Shown here: positions 27,301 through 35,667 of the stretch, one piece after another
How positions within the stretch are numbered: position 1 is the first letter of the stretch
How the letters are laid out: each line of letters begins with the position of its first letter
From: Streptomyces alfalfae
Lineage (GTDB): Bacteria > Actinomycetota > Actinomycetes > Streptomycetales > Streptomycetaceae
Assembly (NCBI RefSeq): GCF_004127445.1
Contig: NZ_QEXM01000043.1
Span: forward strand, 620,001-684,000
Reading direction: 5' to 3'
Length of the DNA stretch: 64,000 bases
Position numbers and translations under genes: made by a program
The notes under the pieces: generated by a model
Seen by the model: only the letters and a program-made list of their open reading frames with translations
The model's database searches: none
What the model was told of the DNA's origin: nothing

Positions 27301-29644
27301 AGCCGATCTCGGGCCTTCCGCCCCGCAGGCCCGCCAGGACCTCCGGCAGTTCGGCCGCGTACGGATCCATCTCGGCGGTGTGGAAGGCGATGTCGGCCTG
27401 CACCTTGCGCACGACCAGGCCCTCGGCCTCCCAGGTCGCGCAGATCCGCGCGACGGCCGCCGTCTCACCGGCGATGACGGTGGAGACGGGTGAGGACTCG
27501 ATGGCGGCGAAGACCCGCTCCTCCCCCGCCAGCCGCTCCTCCGCTTCCCGGAACGGCAGGCCGACCAGCGCCATCGCCCCGGCGCCCGCCGCCGGGCGCA
27601 GCAGCAGCGCCCTGCGGCACGCCAGCCTCGCGGCGTCGAGCAGGGACATCCCGCCGACCGTGACGGCGGCGGCCAGTTCGCCGATCGAGTGGCCGATGAC
27701 CGCCGCCGGTTCGACGCCGTGGGAGCGCCAGACCGCCGCGAGCGCGATCTGGACGGCGTAGGTGGCCGGCTGGAGCGCCTCCGGGCCCTCCAGGGCGCCG
27801 CCTTCCAGGAGGGACCTGGCGGTGACGCCGAGCTCGTCCTGGTAGACGGGGCCGAGTTCGTCGATCACCTGGGCGAAGGCCGGTTCGGTGGTGAGCAGTT
27901 CGCGGCCCATGCCGGTCCACTGCGCGCCCTGCCCTGCGAAGACCCAGACGGCCTTGGCCGGTTCGGCGTCCGCGACACCGGTGACCACGTCCGCCCGCTC
28001 CTCGCCCGCGGCGAGGCCGCGCAGCGCCGCGACGAGTCCGGCCCGGTCCGCGGCGATCACCGCGGCCCGGTGGGGCAGCGGCGAGCGGCGCTCGGCCAGG
28101 GTGTGCCCCACCGACTGGAGGCTCACCCGGCTCCCGGGCCCCTCCAGCCAGTCCGCGAGGCGGGTCGCGTTCGCCCGCAGGCCCTCCTGGCCGGCCGCGG
28201 AGACGGGAAAGAGCCACGGGCCGTCCGACGCGGCGGCGGGCCCGCCGTCCGACGTGGCCGCCCGCGCCGGGGCCTCGGACCGCCGCTCGGTGCCGGGCGC
28301 CTCCAGGATGACGTGCCCGATCGTCCCGCCGAAGCCGTAGCCGGACACTCCCGCGCGTCGTGGGCCGTCCGTGCCGGGCTTCCACGGCGTGGGCTCGGTG
28401 ACGACTTCGAGGCCGTTGGCGCCCCAGGGGATGGCCGGGTTGGGGACCGTGCAGTTCAGGCTGGGCGGGATCGCGCCGTGCCGCAGGGTGAGCACGGCCT
28501 TGATGAGTCCGGCGGCCCCGGCGCCCGCCTCCAGGTGGCCGATGTTCGTCTTGACGGAGCCGATGAGCAGCGGCCGGTCGGCGGGCCGGTCCGCGCCGAA
28601 GACCTCGGACAGCGCCGACGCCTCGATGGGGTCGCCGACGCTGGTGCCGGTCCCGTGGGCCTCCACGTAATCGACGGAGGCCGGGTCGATGCCCGCTTCC
28701 CGGTAGGTGCGGCGCAGCAGGTCCGCCTGGGCGCGGGCGCTGGGCTGCATGATGCCGTTGGTGCGGCCGTCCTGCATGATGCCCGTGCCGCGGACCACGG
28801 CGAGCACGCGGTCGCCGTCGCGTTCGGCGTCCGACAGCCTCTTGAGGATGAGCACTCCCGCGCCCTCGCCCCGCCCGTATCCGTCGGCACTCGCGTCGAA
28901 GGACTTCGAGCGCCCGTCGGGGGAGCACGCTCCGGCGTCATCCATGATCTTGGTGACGGCCGGGTGCAGCATCGCGTTGACGCCGCCCGTGATGGCCAGC
29001 GAGGTCTCGCCCGACTCCAGCGCCCGGCACCCGAGGTGCAGCGCGGTCAGCGACGCGGAGCAGGCCGTGTCCACGGCCATGCTGGGGCCGCGCAGGTCCA
29101 GGTGGTACGAGATCCGGTTCGCGGCTCCGCAGTGCACGGAGCCGATGCCGGTCCAGGCTTCGACCCGCGGTATGTCCTCCATGAGGCGGCGTCCGTAGTC
29201 CTCGGTGCCGATGCCCACGTAGACGGCCGTGTCCCCGCCCGCCAGCCGGTGCGGCGGGATTCCCGCGTGCTCCAGGGCCTCCCAGGTCACCTCCAGCATC
29301 ATCCGGTGCTGGGGGTCCATCTGCTCCGCCTCGCGCGGCAGGATGCCGAAGAATCCGGCGTCGAATTCCGCGATGCCGTCGACGAAGGCGCCCATGCGGG
29401 TCGTTTCGCGCAGTGCGGCCGCGTTCTGCGGGTCGGCCTCCAGATACCTCTCCCAGCGGTTCTCGGGTATCCGCGTGACGCCGTCGCGGCCCTCGATGAG
29501 CAGCTCCCAGAAGCTCTCGGTCGAATTCACCCCGCCGGCGAACCGGCATCCCATGCCGATGACGGCTATCGATTCCCTGTTCTCGGGCATGCGCTCGCAT
29601 TTCTCTGTCAAGGTGGACATGACGAAGCGGGCCGGTGCCGCCAC
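24314..29644 (-). CDS. Iterative type I PKS, 6-methylsalicylate-synthase type (KS-AT-DH-KR-ACP)
   Basis: 1776 residues, the usual length of bacterial 6-MSA/naphthoate synthases. KS is at about 24-450 (VDTACSAS with Cys195, EAHGTGT, KTNIGH). AT is at 565-870 (GHSIGE with Ser653; IAFH at 752-755 suggests malonyl-CoA). DH/TH is at 925-1200 (NHPVHDVEIIP with His959; LLDGAM with Asp1124). KR is at 1410-1600 (TGGLGALG, Ser1556, Tyr1570, Asn1574). The single ACP is at 1690-1765 (EMGMDSV, Ser1726). There is no ER and no thioesterase. One complete module with a DH and KR used selectively is the layout of ChlB1/NcsB-like enzymes, whose ACP-bound aromatic acid is moved by a KAS III-like protein; one is encoded at 42566. 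I use the GTG at 29644 (GGAG upstream); ATG 29590 is possible. Product (6-MSA or a larger aromatic) is not fixed by sequence. Confidence 0.93.
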   Translation of the reverse strand: MAAPARFVMSTLTEKCERMPENRESIAVIGMGCRFAGGVNSTESFWELLIEGRDGVTRIPENRWERYLEADPQNAAALRETTRMGAFVDGIAEFDAGFFGILPREAEQMDPQHRMMLEVTWEALEHAGIPPHRLAGGDTAVYVGIGTEDYGRRLMEDIPRVEAWTGIGSVHCGAANRISYHLDLRGPSMAVDTACSASLTALHLGCRALESGETSLAITGGVNAMLHPAVTKIMDDAGACSPDGRSKSFDASADGYGRGEGAGVLILKRLSDAERDGDRVLAVVRGTGIMQDGRTNGIMQPSARAQADLLRRTYREAGIDPASVDYVEAHGTGTSVGDPIEASALSEVFGADRPADRPLLIGSVKTNIGHLEAGAGAAGLIKAVLTLRHGAIPPSLNCTVPNPAIPWGANGLEVVTEPTPWKPGTDGPRRAGVSGYGFGGTIGHVILEAPGTERRSEAPARAATSDGGPAAASDGPWLFPVSAAGQEGLRANATRLADWLEGPGSRVSLQSVGHTLAERRSPLPHRAAVIAADRAGLVAALRGLAAGEERADVVTGVADAEPAKAVWVFAGQGAQWTGMGRELLTTEPAFAQVIDELGPVYQDELGVTARSLLEGGALEGPEALQPATYAVQIALAAVWRSHGVEPAAVIGHSIGELAAAVTVGGMSLLDAARLACRRALLLRPAAGAGAMALVGLPFREAEERLAGEERVFAAIESSPVSTVIAGETAAVARICATWEAEGLVVRKVQADIAFHTAEMDPYAAELPEVLAGLRGGRPEIGFYSTSLEDPRGDADLGVDYWTGNLRNPVRFAQAVTAAVEDGHRHFLEISSHPIVSHSIAETLGALGTDEPRVTGTLRRDTPEQRTVLGNLAALHCAGVPADLGARFADGADLADLPVMAWQHQTYWKDSRPGGRPGVRRHDPDTHTLLGGATRVAGSTPLWLWQTYLDMAGRPYPGNHPVHDVEIIPAAVLMNTFLQALAHAGVEGPGRTRPALVDVALRVPVSVSVPRDIQISYQDSTLRLASRISDESTPEGEDSWLTHTTASIDPLGGVPKTRFDADTVRARCAEMVSPHYLHERVRQIGVAGMGFPWEIQELRRGGPNELFAVIDTGEAGTGTWASLLDGAMTVTSVLFLGEPVVRMPSNIARLALLGDPPQRAQVHVRAAERAHGADTLDVVVADLEGHVVASVSGIRLTVLTGDPSAAATPRELVHEVVWRPLELPAARPLRTVVAVGAEPRGLAASCAAADLDFLAVDSPEELAALGARLTDTTAVLAFGPPRQGQDVERAAHTAVWTVGRTVQQVLAHAAGRPRVWGVTTGVRESADHGALAQSPVWGLGRIAAAEHPDLWGGIIDLDPADPDEHASLLQVVRARPEADVISARSGVHEETRLVPVAGAPRQGSVECRPEGTYLITGGLGALGLETARWLAGRGARRLVLASRRPFPPRSEWDRRHDPVTRGQIEALRALEGLGVTVAVVSLDITDAEQARKILSSAELGLPPIRGVVHAAGVVDARMVADMDAESLSAVLRPKVAGSMVLDELFPAGSVDFMVLFSSCGHLFRFPGQGAYGAANAFLDALARHRNATAHDHTISFGWSSWRGLGMSASSEFIAAELAAFGHAEISATEALRSWEHAERFGGAPYAVFRLVSTDGGPRRIPLTAELEVAAGGPEDEEARTPDWARLSSGELIGRLVEEVRGEVAREIKLAPEEIGLQRPLLEMGMDSVMTVAVRRCLERLFHLTLPATLLWNRPTVLAIAEYLAECLAPAGAGSGEA

Positions 29645-29659
29645 GGTCTGCGGGTCTCC

Positions 29660-30886
29660 TCAGCGGCTTCCGAAGACGAGGGGAAGGGCGAGCGGCCCTC
29701 TGATCATGGCGCCGCGCTGCCATTCGATGGAATCCGCCGCTATGGCGAGGGTGAAATCCGGGAAGCGGTTCAGTACGGCGCGGAACGCCGCCGCCGCTTC
29801 CATCTTCGCCAGTTGCGCGCCCAGGCAGAAATGGATGCCGCGCCCGAAGGAGAGGTGCCGGACGGCTTCCGCCCTGCGGATGTCGAGACGCCCGGGGCCG
29901 GGGAAGACTGCCGGGTCCATGTTCGCCGCCGCGACGCCGACCATGACGCCCTCGCCCGCGCGGATGTCCGTGCCCGCGAGTGCGAGGTCGTGGGCGGCGT
30001 AACGCCAGGGCGCCAGCTTCACCGGGGAGGTGTACCGGAGCATTTCCTCCGCCGCGTTGGGGAGGAGTTCGGGGTGCTCGGCCAGGTCCCGGCGCAGTTC
30101 CGGGTCCCTGGCCAGTTCGAGCAGGGACATGCTCAGCAGATGGGCGGTCGACTCGTGGCCCGCGAGGATCAGCATGAACAGCGTCCCGATGACCTCTTCC
30201 GGGCTCAGGCCGTCCTCCTCCTCCTGGGAGGCCACCATGGCGCTGGCCAGGTCGTCGCCGGGCTCGCGCCGTTTGAGGGCGACCAGTTCCTCCAGGTAGG
30301 CCATGGCCTCGCCCGCGCACTCGACGTACGCGCCGGCGTCGGCGGCGTGCCCCGCGTTGAGCACCCTGGCCCAGCGCTGCACCCGCAGCCGGCTCTCCTC
30401 GCTGTCCGGCACGCCGAGCAGGTCGCAGACGATGCGCAAGGGGTACGGGGAGCAGAAGGCGCGCACGATGTCCACGGGTTCACGCTCGGGCAGCGCGTCC
30501 ACCATCGCGACGGCCCGTGTCTCCACGTCCGCCAGCCTGCGGCTGATGCGGGCGGCGCTGAAGGGGCGTGCCACCAGCTTCCGCACCCGGGTGTGTTCGG
30601 GCGGGTCCATCTCCAGGATGTTGCGGAACAGCACGGTGCGGAGCCGGTCGGGCAGTGTGGAGAGGATGCCGCGTGAGCGCTTGCCGAACCGGAGCGGGTC
30701 CTTGATCAGCGAAGGGTTCGCCAGTGCCGCCGAGGCGTCCTCGTGCCGCGTCACGAGCCATGCCCGCGATCCGCTCGGCAGCGTGACCCGGTGGACGGGG
30801 CCCGTGTCGTGCAGCTGCTGGTAGGTGGGCCTCGGGTCGCTCTCCCACTCCCGGGAGAACAGCGCGCCGACCTGCTCGACCGTCAC
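29660..30886 (-). CDS. Cytochrome P450
   Basis: A 408-residue soluble bacterial P450. Visible are the I-helix AGHESTA oxygen-binding motif (about 243), the EEMLRY (ExxR) K-helix region, and the haem loop FGRGIHFCLGAQLAK with ligand Cys354. The N-terminal half has LEMDPPEHTRVRKLVARPFS, typical of CYP105/107-like enzymes. It lies between the sugar methyltransferase and the PKS, so it probably oxidises the aromatic acyl group or the mature peptide. No ferredoxin is adjacent. Confidence 0.95.
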   Translation of the reverse strand: MTVEQVGALFSREWESDPRPTYQQLHDTGPVHRVTLPSGSRAWLVTRHEDASAALANPSLIKDPLRFGKRSRGILSTLPDRLRTVLFRNILEMDPPEHTRVRKLVARPFSAARISRRLADVETRAVAMVDALPEREPVDIVRAFCSPYPLRIVCDLLGVPDSEESRLRVQRWARVLNAGHAADAGAYVECAGEAMAYLEELVALKRREPGDDLASAMVASQEEEDGLSPEEVIGTLFMLILAGHESTAHLLSMSLLELARDPELRRDLAEHPELLPNAAEEMLRYTSPVKLAPWRYAAHDLALAGTDIRAGEGVMVGVAAANMDPAVFPGPGRLDIRRAEAVRHLSFGRGIHFCLGAQLAKMEAAAAFRAVLNRFPDFTLAIAADSIEWQRGAMIRGPLALPLVFGSR

Positions 30887-30941
30887 TTGCGTCTTCCTTC
30901 CGTAACGACACCGCCGAGGAAATGACCGGCTGGTCCGCGGT

Positions 30942-32135
30942 TCACTGGAGGCCTTCGACCCCGAGGATTTCCGGTGCCTCGCGCAACACGGAGGCGATCG
31001 GGCCGCCTTCCTCGTTCCTGCCTTTCTCGATGAAGGCGAGGTTGTGGTAGAAGTGCATGCCCTTGATGGTCCTGTCGGTCGGCCGCGCGACCCGCGTCTC
31101 CTTCTTCAGGAATTCCTCGTGGTTGAGTCCGTCCACCATCTGCTTGAGGAATCCCACGGTGTACGCCGGGTCGTTCAGGTCGTCCTCCGAGCCCTCGAAG
31201 AGCTGCGGCCAGTACGAACCGTGCAGGTCCTCGACCGCGTAGACGCCGTCCTCGACGAGATAGGGGAAAAGCGTCCTGAACGAGGTGATGACGTGCGGGC
31301 TCATATGACTCCCGTCGTCGATGATGATGTCGAAGGGGCCGAATTCCTCGGCCATCGAGCGCAGCGCCTCGGGGTCCGACTGGTCCGCCCGGACCGTGGT
31401 GATCCGGGGCCGGTCGAGCGCCCGCTTGTCGGCGATGTCCACGCCGTACACGAGTCCGCGCGGGAAGAACTCCTTCCACATGCTCAGTGAGCCGCCGCCC
31501 GCCCGGGGGTCGCCGTAGCCGCCCACACCGATCTCGCAGATCCGCACCGGCCGGTCGCGGAGGTGGCCGAAGTGGCGCTCGTAGTGCTGCGTGTACTGGT
31601 GGAGGAAGCCCCACTTGTCCGTGCCGTGCCTGACGGCGAGTTCCGTCAGGTGCGCGGGCCGGCTCCGTTCGAGGACGTGGACGACCCGCTGCACCACGGC
31701 GTGGAACAGACGGGGGACGGCCGGGCCCCGCACCAGTCGGGGGACCATGGTGTGCGGGCTCGGCCAGCGGATCTCGGGGCCGGCCGAGGAGACGCGCTCC
31801 GGCGGCCCGTACAGGGCGAGCGCCGCCTCGCACACGCCCTGGACGATCACCGTCGGCGGGATCTCCGCCGGGCGGGCGGCCTTGCCGATCTCCACGCCCC
31901 CGGGGCCCACGGAGACGAGGACGGACGTCTCCTCGCCGCCGTGCGTCAGCGTGATCACGAGGGAGCCCTCGCCCGCGTCGTCGAGAGCGGCGAGTTCGTC
32001 CAGGTGCGCGCGGAAGAGCATCTCGTTGATAGGGACCGCCGCGACCCCGCGCAGCCCGGCCTTCTCCACCGTCGCCGCCACGTCGGCGTGGCCGCGGTCG
32101 GCCGCCGCGATGAGGGCGTGCGTCACATCTGTCAT
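30942..32135 (-). CDS. MycE-like sugar O-methyltransferase
   Basis: A 397-residue protein close in length and build to MycE (mycinamicin 2''-O-methyltransferase) and related deoxysugar O-methyltransferases. The N-terminal alpha/beta domain (ALIAAADRGHADVAATVEKAGLRG) is followed by a class I SAM domain: LTELAVRHGTDKWGFLHQYTQHYERHF, ICEIGVGGYGDPRAGGGSL, VYGVDIADK, IIIDDGSHMSPHVITSF (metal Asp/His) and VYAVEDLHGSYWP. The ATG at 32135 overlaps the rfbC stop by 4 bases. Set after four rhamnose genes, it most likely methylates the rhamnose-type sugar before or after transfer. Confidence 0.9.
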   Translation of the reverse strand: MTDVTHALIAAADRGHADVAATVEKAGLRGVAAVPINEMLFRAHLDELAALDDAGEGSLVITLTHGGEETSVLVSVGPGGVEIGKAARPAEIPPTVIVQGVCEAALALYGPPERVSSAGPEIRWPSPHTMVPRLVRGPAVPRLFHAVVQRVVHVLERSRPAHLTELAVRHGTDKWGFLHQYTQHYERHFGHLRDRPVRICEIGVGGYGDPRAGGGSLSMWKEFFPRGLVYGVDIADKRALDRPRITTVRADQSDPEALRSMAEEFGPFDIIIDDGSHMSPHVITSFRTLFPYLVEDGVYAVEDLHGSYWPQLFEGSEDDLNDPAYTVGFLKQMVDGLNHEEFLKKETRVARPTDRTIKGMHFYHNLAFIEKGRNEEGGPIASVLREAPEILGVEGLQ

Positions 32136-32722
32136 GCCGAACTCCGTGTTCCGGTCGCGGGTGTTCCCGTACGAGGTGTCCCGGTGGGCAGCAGCCCCGC
32201 CGCCCGCGCCTCCGCGAGGGTGGGGGCGGAACTGTCCTGCTCGGACAGGACGGGGGTCAGGGGCCAGTCGATGCCCAGCGCGGGATCGAGCGGATGGACG
32301 GCGCGGGCGCGGCCCGGCGCGTACTCCGTGGAAGACAGGTAGATGACGACGGCGTTCTCGCTGAGGGCCATGAACGCGTGGCCGAGGTCCTCGGACAGAT
32401 GGACGGTCGCGGGGCTCTCGCCGTCCAGCCGCTCCGCGTGCCACCGCCCGTACGTGGGAGAGCCGGTGCGGATGTCGACCACCACGTCGAGCACCGTCCC
32501 CCGCACGCAGGCGACGCTCTTGGCCTGCCCGGGGCTGGCGAAGTGGATGCCGCGGACGCTGCCGCGCCTGGTGACCGTGCAGTTCGCCTGGGCGATGGCG
32601 GGGGGCCGCCCCGTCGCTTCCGTGAAACGCGAGGCGCGGAACCACTCGTGGAGACTGCCCCGGTGATCCTGGTGGACGGAGGACCTCTCGATCCAGAGGC
32701 CCTCAATTCCCGACGGACGCAC
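32132..32722 (-). CDS. rfbC: dTDP-4-dehydrorhamnose 3,5-epimerase
   Basis: A 196-residue RmlC-type cupin. RPSGIEGLWIERSSVHQDHRGSLHEWFRA starts the fold. GSVRGIHFASPGQAKSVACVRGTVLDVVVDIRTGSPTYG contains the active-site His of the HF motif. VHLSEDLGHAFMALSENAVVIYLSSTEYAPGRARAVHPLDPALGIDWP completes it. I take the GTG at 32722 (AGGGAA upstream), giving the family N-terminus; the open frame reaches 32764. It overlaps rfbD by 20 bases. Some RmlC relatives are 3- or 5-epimerases, so L-rhamnose stereochemistry is likely but not certain. Confidence 0.92.
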   Translation of the reverse strand: MRPSGIEGLWIERSSVHQDHRGSLHEWFRASRFTEATGRPPAIAQANCTVTRRGSVRGIHFASPGQAKSVACVRGTVLDVVVDIRTGSPTYGRWHAERLDGESPATVHLSEDLGHAFMALSENAVVIYLSSTEYAPGRARAVHPLDPALGIDWPLTPVLSEQDSSAPTLAEARAAGLLPTGTPRTGTPATGTRSSA

Positions 32723-33626
32723 GCGGACTTCCCTTCTGTGCATGGGCCCGGTGGTTCTGCGCATGGGCCTGGTGGAGGAGGGGGAAAGCGGCGTGGAGGG
32801 CGTCGCGCCAGTGCCGCAGCGGTGCGATCCCCGCCCGGGTCCAGCCGTCGTGGCCCAGCGCGCTGTAGCCGGGGCGAGCCGCCGCGAGCCCGAACTCGCC
32901 GCTGGTGACCGGCAGTACCCGCGCGGGGTCCGCGCCCACGAGGCGGAAGACCTCCTGGGCGAGGCCGTGCCAGGTGACCGCCCCGCCGCTGGTGCCGTGG
33001 TAGACGCCGGGCGGGGCGGCGCCCGCCAGCGCGGCGGCGCCGAGGCGGGCGAGGAGCCCGGCCAGGTCCTTGGCCCAGGTGGGCTGGCCCGTCTGGTCGT
33101 CGACGACGCGCACGCTCGCGTGCGTACGCTCCAGGCCGATCATCGTGTCGACGAAGTTGCGGCCGCCGACGCCGTACAGCCACGCCGCGCGCACCACGTA
33201 CCCCGCGTCGGGGAGCACGTCCAGGACCGCGCTCTCGGCGGCGGCCTTGGTGCGCCCGTACACGTTGAGCGGGCCGGTCGGAGCGTCCTCCCGGTAGGGG
33301 GTGCGGGCGTGCCCGGAGAAGACGTAGTCGCTGGACAGCTGGAGCAGGACCGCCCCGTGCCGACGGCAGGCACGGGCGAGGTTCCGCGTCCCCGTCACGT
33401 TGACGCGCCAGGCCGCGTGGGGGTGCTTCTCGGCGTCGTCGGTGGCGGTCCAGGCCGCGCAGTTGGCGACGACGCGGGGCCGGTGGCGCGCGAGCGCCGC
33501 GTCCACCGCGTCCGCGTCCGTGATGTCCAGCTCCCGGCGGTCGAGTGCGACCACGCGCTCGTCCCCGAGGCGGCGGACGAGGTGCCGGCCGAGCAGCCCG
33601 CCGGCCCCGGTCACCAGCCAGCTCAC
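32703..33626 (-). CDS. rfbD: dTDP-4-dehydrorhamnose reductase
   Basis: A 307-residue extended SDR that reduces the 4-keto sugar to dTDP-L-rhamnose. Visible are WLVTGAGGLLGRHLVRRL (nucleotide-binding Gly-rich loop), LDITDADAVDAAL, VANCAAWTATDDAEKHP, LLQLSSDYVFSG (catalytic Ser/Thr region), NVYGRTKAAAE (Tyr-x-x-x-Lys), RAAWLYG and DQTGQPTWAKDL. The GTG start at 33626 overlaps the rfbB stop (GTGA). The tail QAHAQNHRAHAQKGSPRASVGN is an odd low-complexity extension. Confidence 0.93.
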   Translation of the reverse strand: MSWLVTGAGGLLGRHLVRRLGDERVVALDRRELDITDADAVDAALARHRPRVVANCAAWTATDDAEKHPHAAWRVNVTGTRNLARACRRHGAVLLQLSSDYVFSGHARTPYREDAPTGPLNVYGRTKAAAESAVLDVLPDAGYVVRAAWLYGVGGRNFVDTMIGLERTHASVRVVDDQTGQPTWAKDLAGLLARLGAAALAGAAPPGVYHGTSGGAVTWHGLAQEVFRLVGADPARVLPVTSGEFGLAAARPGYSALGHDGWTRAGIAPLRHWRDALHAAFPLLHQAHAQNHRAHAQKGSPRASVGN

Positions 33627-34600
33627 CGGGCGACGGCTTCCGTGTGCGGCGCCCACCACTGCGGGTGGTCGCGGTACCAGCGCACGGTCTCCTCCAGGGC
33701 GGTGCCGAGCACCCTGACCGTGCGGTAGCCGAGCTGCGAGCGGATCTTGCTGTCGTCGACGGCGTACCGCCGGTCGTGGCCCTCGCGGTCCCGCACGTGG
33801 TCGACCATGTCCCAGCCGCGCCCGCAGGACTCCAGGAGCCGTCCGGTGAGCTCCTTGTTGGTCAGGGCCGTCCCGCCGCCGATGTTGTAGACCTCTCCGG
33901 GAGAGCCGTGGGCCCGCACCAGTTCGATGCCGCGGACGTGGTCCTCGACGTGCAGCCAGTCCCGTGTGTGGCCGCCGTCCCCGAACAACGGCACACTGCG
34001 GCCGCTCAGCAGCCGGGTGACGAAGCGGGGTATGAGCTTCTCGGGGTGCTGGTGCGTGCCGTAGTTGTTGCTGCACCGGGTGATGAGCACGTCCAGCCCG
34101 TAGGTCCGGTGGTAGGCGAGCGCCATCAGGTCGGAGGCGGCCTTGGACGCGGCGTACGGGGACGAGGGCCGCAGCGGCGCTGTCTCGGCCGCGGCGCCGG
34201 ATGGCAGGGAGCCGTACACCTCGTCGGTGGAGACGTGCACGAAGCGGCGCACGCCGTGGCGCCGCGCCGCGTCCAGCAGGGTCTGGGTGCCTACGACGTT
34301 GGTCTCGGTGAAGTCCCTGCCGTCGGCGATCGAGCGGTCCACGTGCGACTCGGCCGCGAAGTGGACCACCTGGTCGCTCCCGGCCATCAGGCGGTCCACG
34401 ACGGCGGCGTCGCGTATGTCCCCGTGGACGAACCGCAGCCCCGGGTGACCGCTCACCGTACGGAGGTTGTCGCGGTTGCCGGCGTAGGTGAGGGCGTCCA
34501 GCACGGTGACGCGCGCGGAGGCGTCCCGCAGCAGCGTGCGCGTGTAGTGGGAGCCGATGAAGCCGGCGCCGCCCGTCACCAGGATCCTCTGCGCCGTCAT
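33623..34600 (-). CDS. rfbB: dTDP-glucose 4,6-dehydratase
   Basis: A 325-residue extended SDR that forms dTDP-4-keto-6-deoxyglucose. Motifs are ILVTGGAGFIGSHYTRTLL, VLDALTYAGNRDNL, HFAAESHVDRSI, VHVSTDEVYGSLPSG (Thr-Asp-Glu catalytic trio), SSPYAASKAASDLMALAYHRTYGLDVLITRCSNNYG (Tyr-x-x-x-Lys) and the substrate loop DWLHVEDHVRGIELV. The start overlaps the rfbA stop by ATGA. Second step of the deoxysugar pathway. Confidence 0.96.
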   Translation of the reverse strand: MTAQRILVTGGAGFIGSHYTRTLLRDASARVTVLDALTYAGNRDNLRTVSGHPGLRFVHGDIRDAAVVDRLMAGSDQVVHFAAESHVDRSIADGRDFTETNVVGTQTLLDAARRHGVRRFVHVSTDEVYGSLPSGAAAETAPLRPSSPYAASKAASDLMALAYHRTYGLDVLITRCSNNYGTHQHPEKLIPRFVTRLLSGRSVPLFGDGGHTRDWLHVEDHVRGIELVRAHGSPGEVYNIGGGTALTNKELTGRLLESCGRGWDMVDHVRDREGHDRRYAVDDSKIRSQLGYRTVRVLGTALEETVRWYRDHPQWWAPHTEAVAR

Positions 34601-35667
34601 GACGCTATCTGCACTCTGCTGTTGTCGCCGAGGACGAGGCGGTGCACCGTGGGCACGCCCCGGGACCTGCGCACCTCCGCGTCGCGGCCGATCAGCGACT
34701 CCTCGATGCGCGCCACTCCCGTCAGCACACAGCCCCGCAGCACGATGGACCCGCTGATCTCGCTGTCCTCGATGCGGCAGTCCTCGGAGACGGAGGTGTA
34801 CGGGCCGATGGAGGAGCCGATGACCTCGGTGCCGGGCCCGATGACGGCGGGGCCGACCACGTGGCTGGCGACGATCTTGGCCCCGGCCCCGATCCGGACG
34901 CGGCCGGTGACCGTGCTGGCTCCGTCGACGTATCCCTCCTGGACGGCGTCGACGGTCTCCAGGACGGAACGGTTGGCCTCCAGCATGTCGGGGACGTTCC
35001 CGGTGTCCTTCCAGTAGCCGGAGATGACGGAGGAGTGGACACTCCGGCCGTGGTCGATGAGCCACTGGAGGGCGTCGGTGATCTCCAGCTCCCCGCGACC
35101 GGAGGGCCGGATCGACGCCACCGCCTCGTGGACGGCCGGGGTGAAGAGGTAGATCCCCGCCAGCACGAGATCGCTCTTGGGGTGCCGCGGTTTCTCCTCC
35201 AGCCCGATGACACGGCCGTCCCCGTCCAGTTCGGCCACGCCGAAGGCGGTCGGATCGGCGGACCGGCTCAACAGGATCCGGGCGTCGTGCCGCGCGCCCG
35301 TGCGGAAGTCCTCGACGACCTCGGTGATGCCGCCGAGCAGGAAGTTGTCGCCCAGGTACATCACGAAGTCCTCGTCGGCCAGGAAGTCCCTGGCCACGGC
35401 CACGGCATGGGCAAGCCCGAGCGGACGTTCCTGGCGGATGTACGTGAGGCGCAGGCCGAACCGCGAGCCGTCGCCGATGGCCTCGGCGATCTCGGCAGCC
35501 GTCTCCCCGACGATCAGGCCGACGTCGGTGATCCCGGCCTCGGCGATCGCCTCCAGCCCGTAGAACAGCACCGGCTTGCCCGCGACGGGCACCAGTTGCT
35601 TGGCGGACGTGTGGGTGATCGGGCGCATGCGGGTGCCTGACCCGCCCGCGAGGACAAGGGCCTTCAT
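34597..35667 (-). CDS. rfbA: Glucose-1-phosphate thymidylyltransferase, long form
   Basis: A 356-residue nucleotidyltransferase making dTDP-glucose. The N-terminal MKALVLAGGSGTRMRPITHTSAKQLVPVAGKPVLFYGLE carries the pyrophosphorylase signature. DFVMYLGDNFLL, FGVAELDGDGRVIGLEEKP and GYWKDTGN are also present. The extra C-terminal about 110 residues (RVRIGAGAKIVASHVVGPAVIGPGTEVIGSSIGPYTSVSEDCRIEDSEI) form a left-handed beta-helix, as in the StrD-type enzymes of antibiotic clusters and unlike the ~290-residue housekeeping RmlA. It overlaps the membrane-protein gene upstream by 4 bases. Confidence 0.95.
   Translation of the reverse strand: MKALVLAGGSGTRMRPITHTSAKQLVPVAGKPVLFYGLEAIAEAGITDVGLIVGETAAEIAEAIGDGSRFGLRLTYIRQERPLGLAHAVAVARDFLADEDFVMYLGDNFLLGGITEVVEDFRTGARHDARILLSRSADPTAFGVAELDGDGRVIGLEEKPRHPKSDLVLAGIYLFTPAVHEAVASIRPSGRGELEITDALQWLIDHGRSVHSSVISGYWKDTGNVPDMLEANRSVLETVDAVQEGYVDGASTVTGRVRIGAGAKIVASHVVGPAVIGPGTEVIGSSIGPYTSVSEDCRIEDSEISGSIVLRGCVLTGVARIEESLIGRDAEVRRSRGVPTVHRLVLGDNSRVQIAS

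Noticed and set aside
24314..29644. Modular or enediyne-type PKS
   Set aside because: Single KS-AT-DH-KR-ACP protein of 1776 residues with no ER, docking domain or enediyne PPTase domain; the 6-MSA/naphthoate layout fits better.
27689..30676. A 995-residue open frame on the + strand opposite the PKS and P450
   Set aside because: Antisense shadow of high-GC coding sequence; no domain, very high Arg/Gly/Val content, and both real genes on the other strand have complete motifs.
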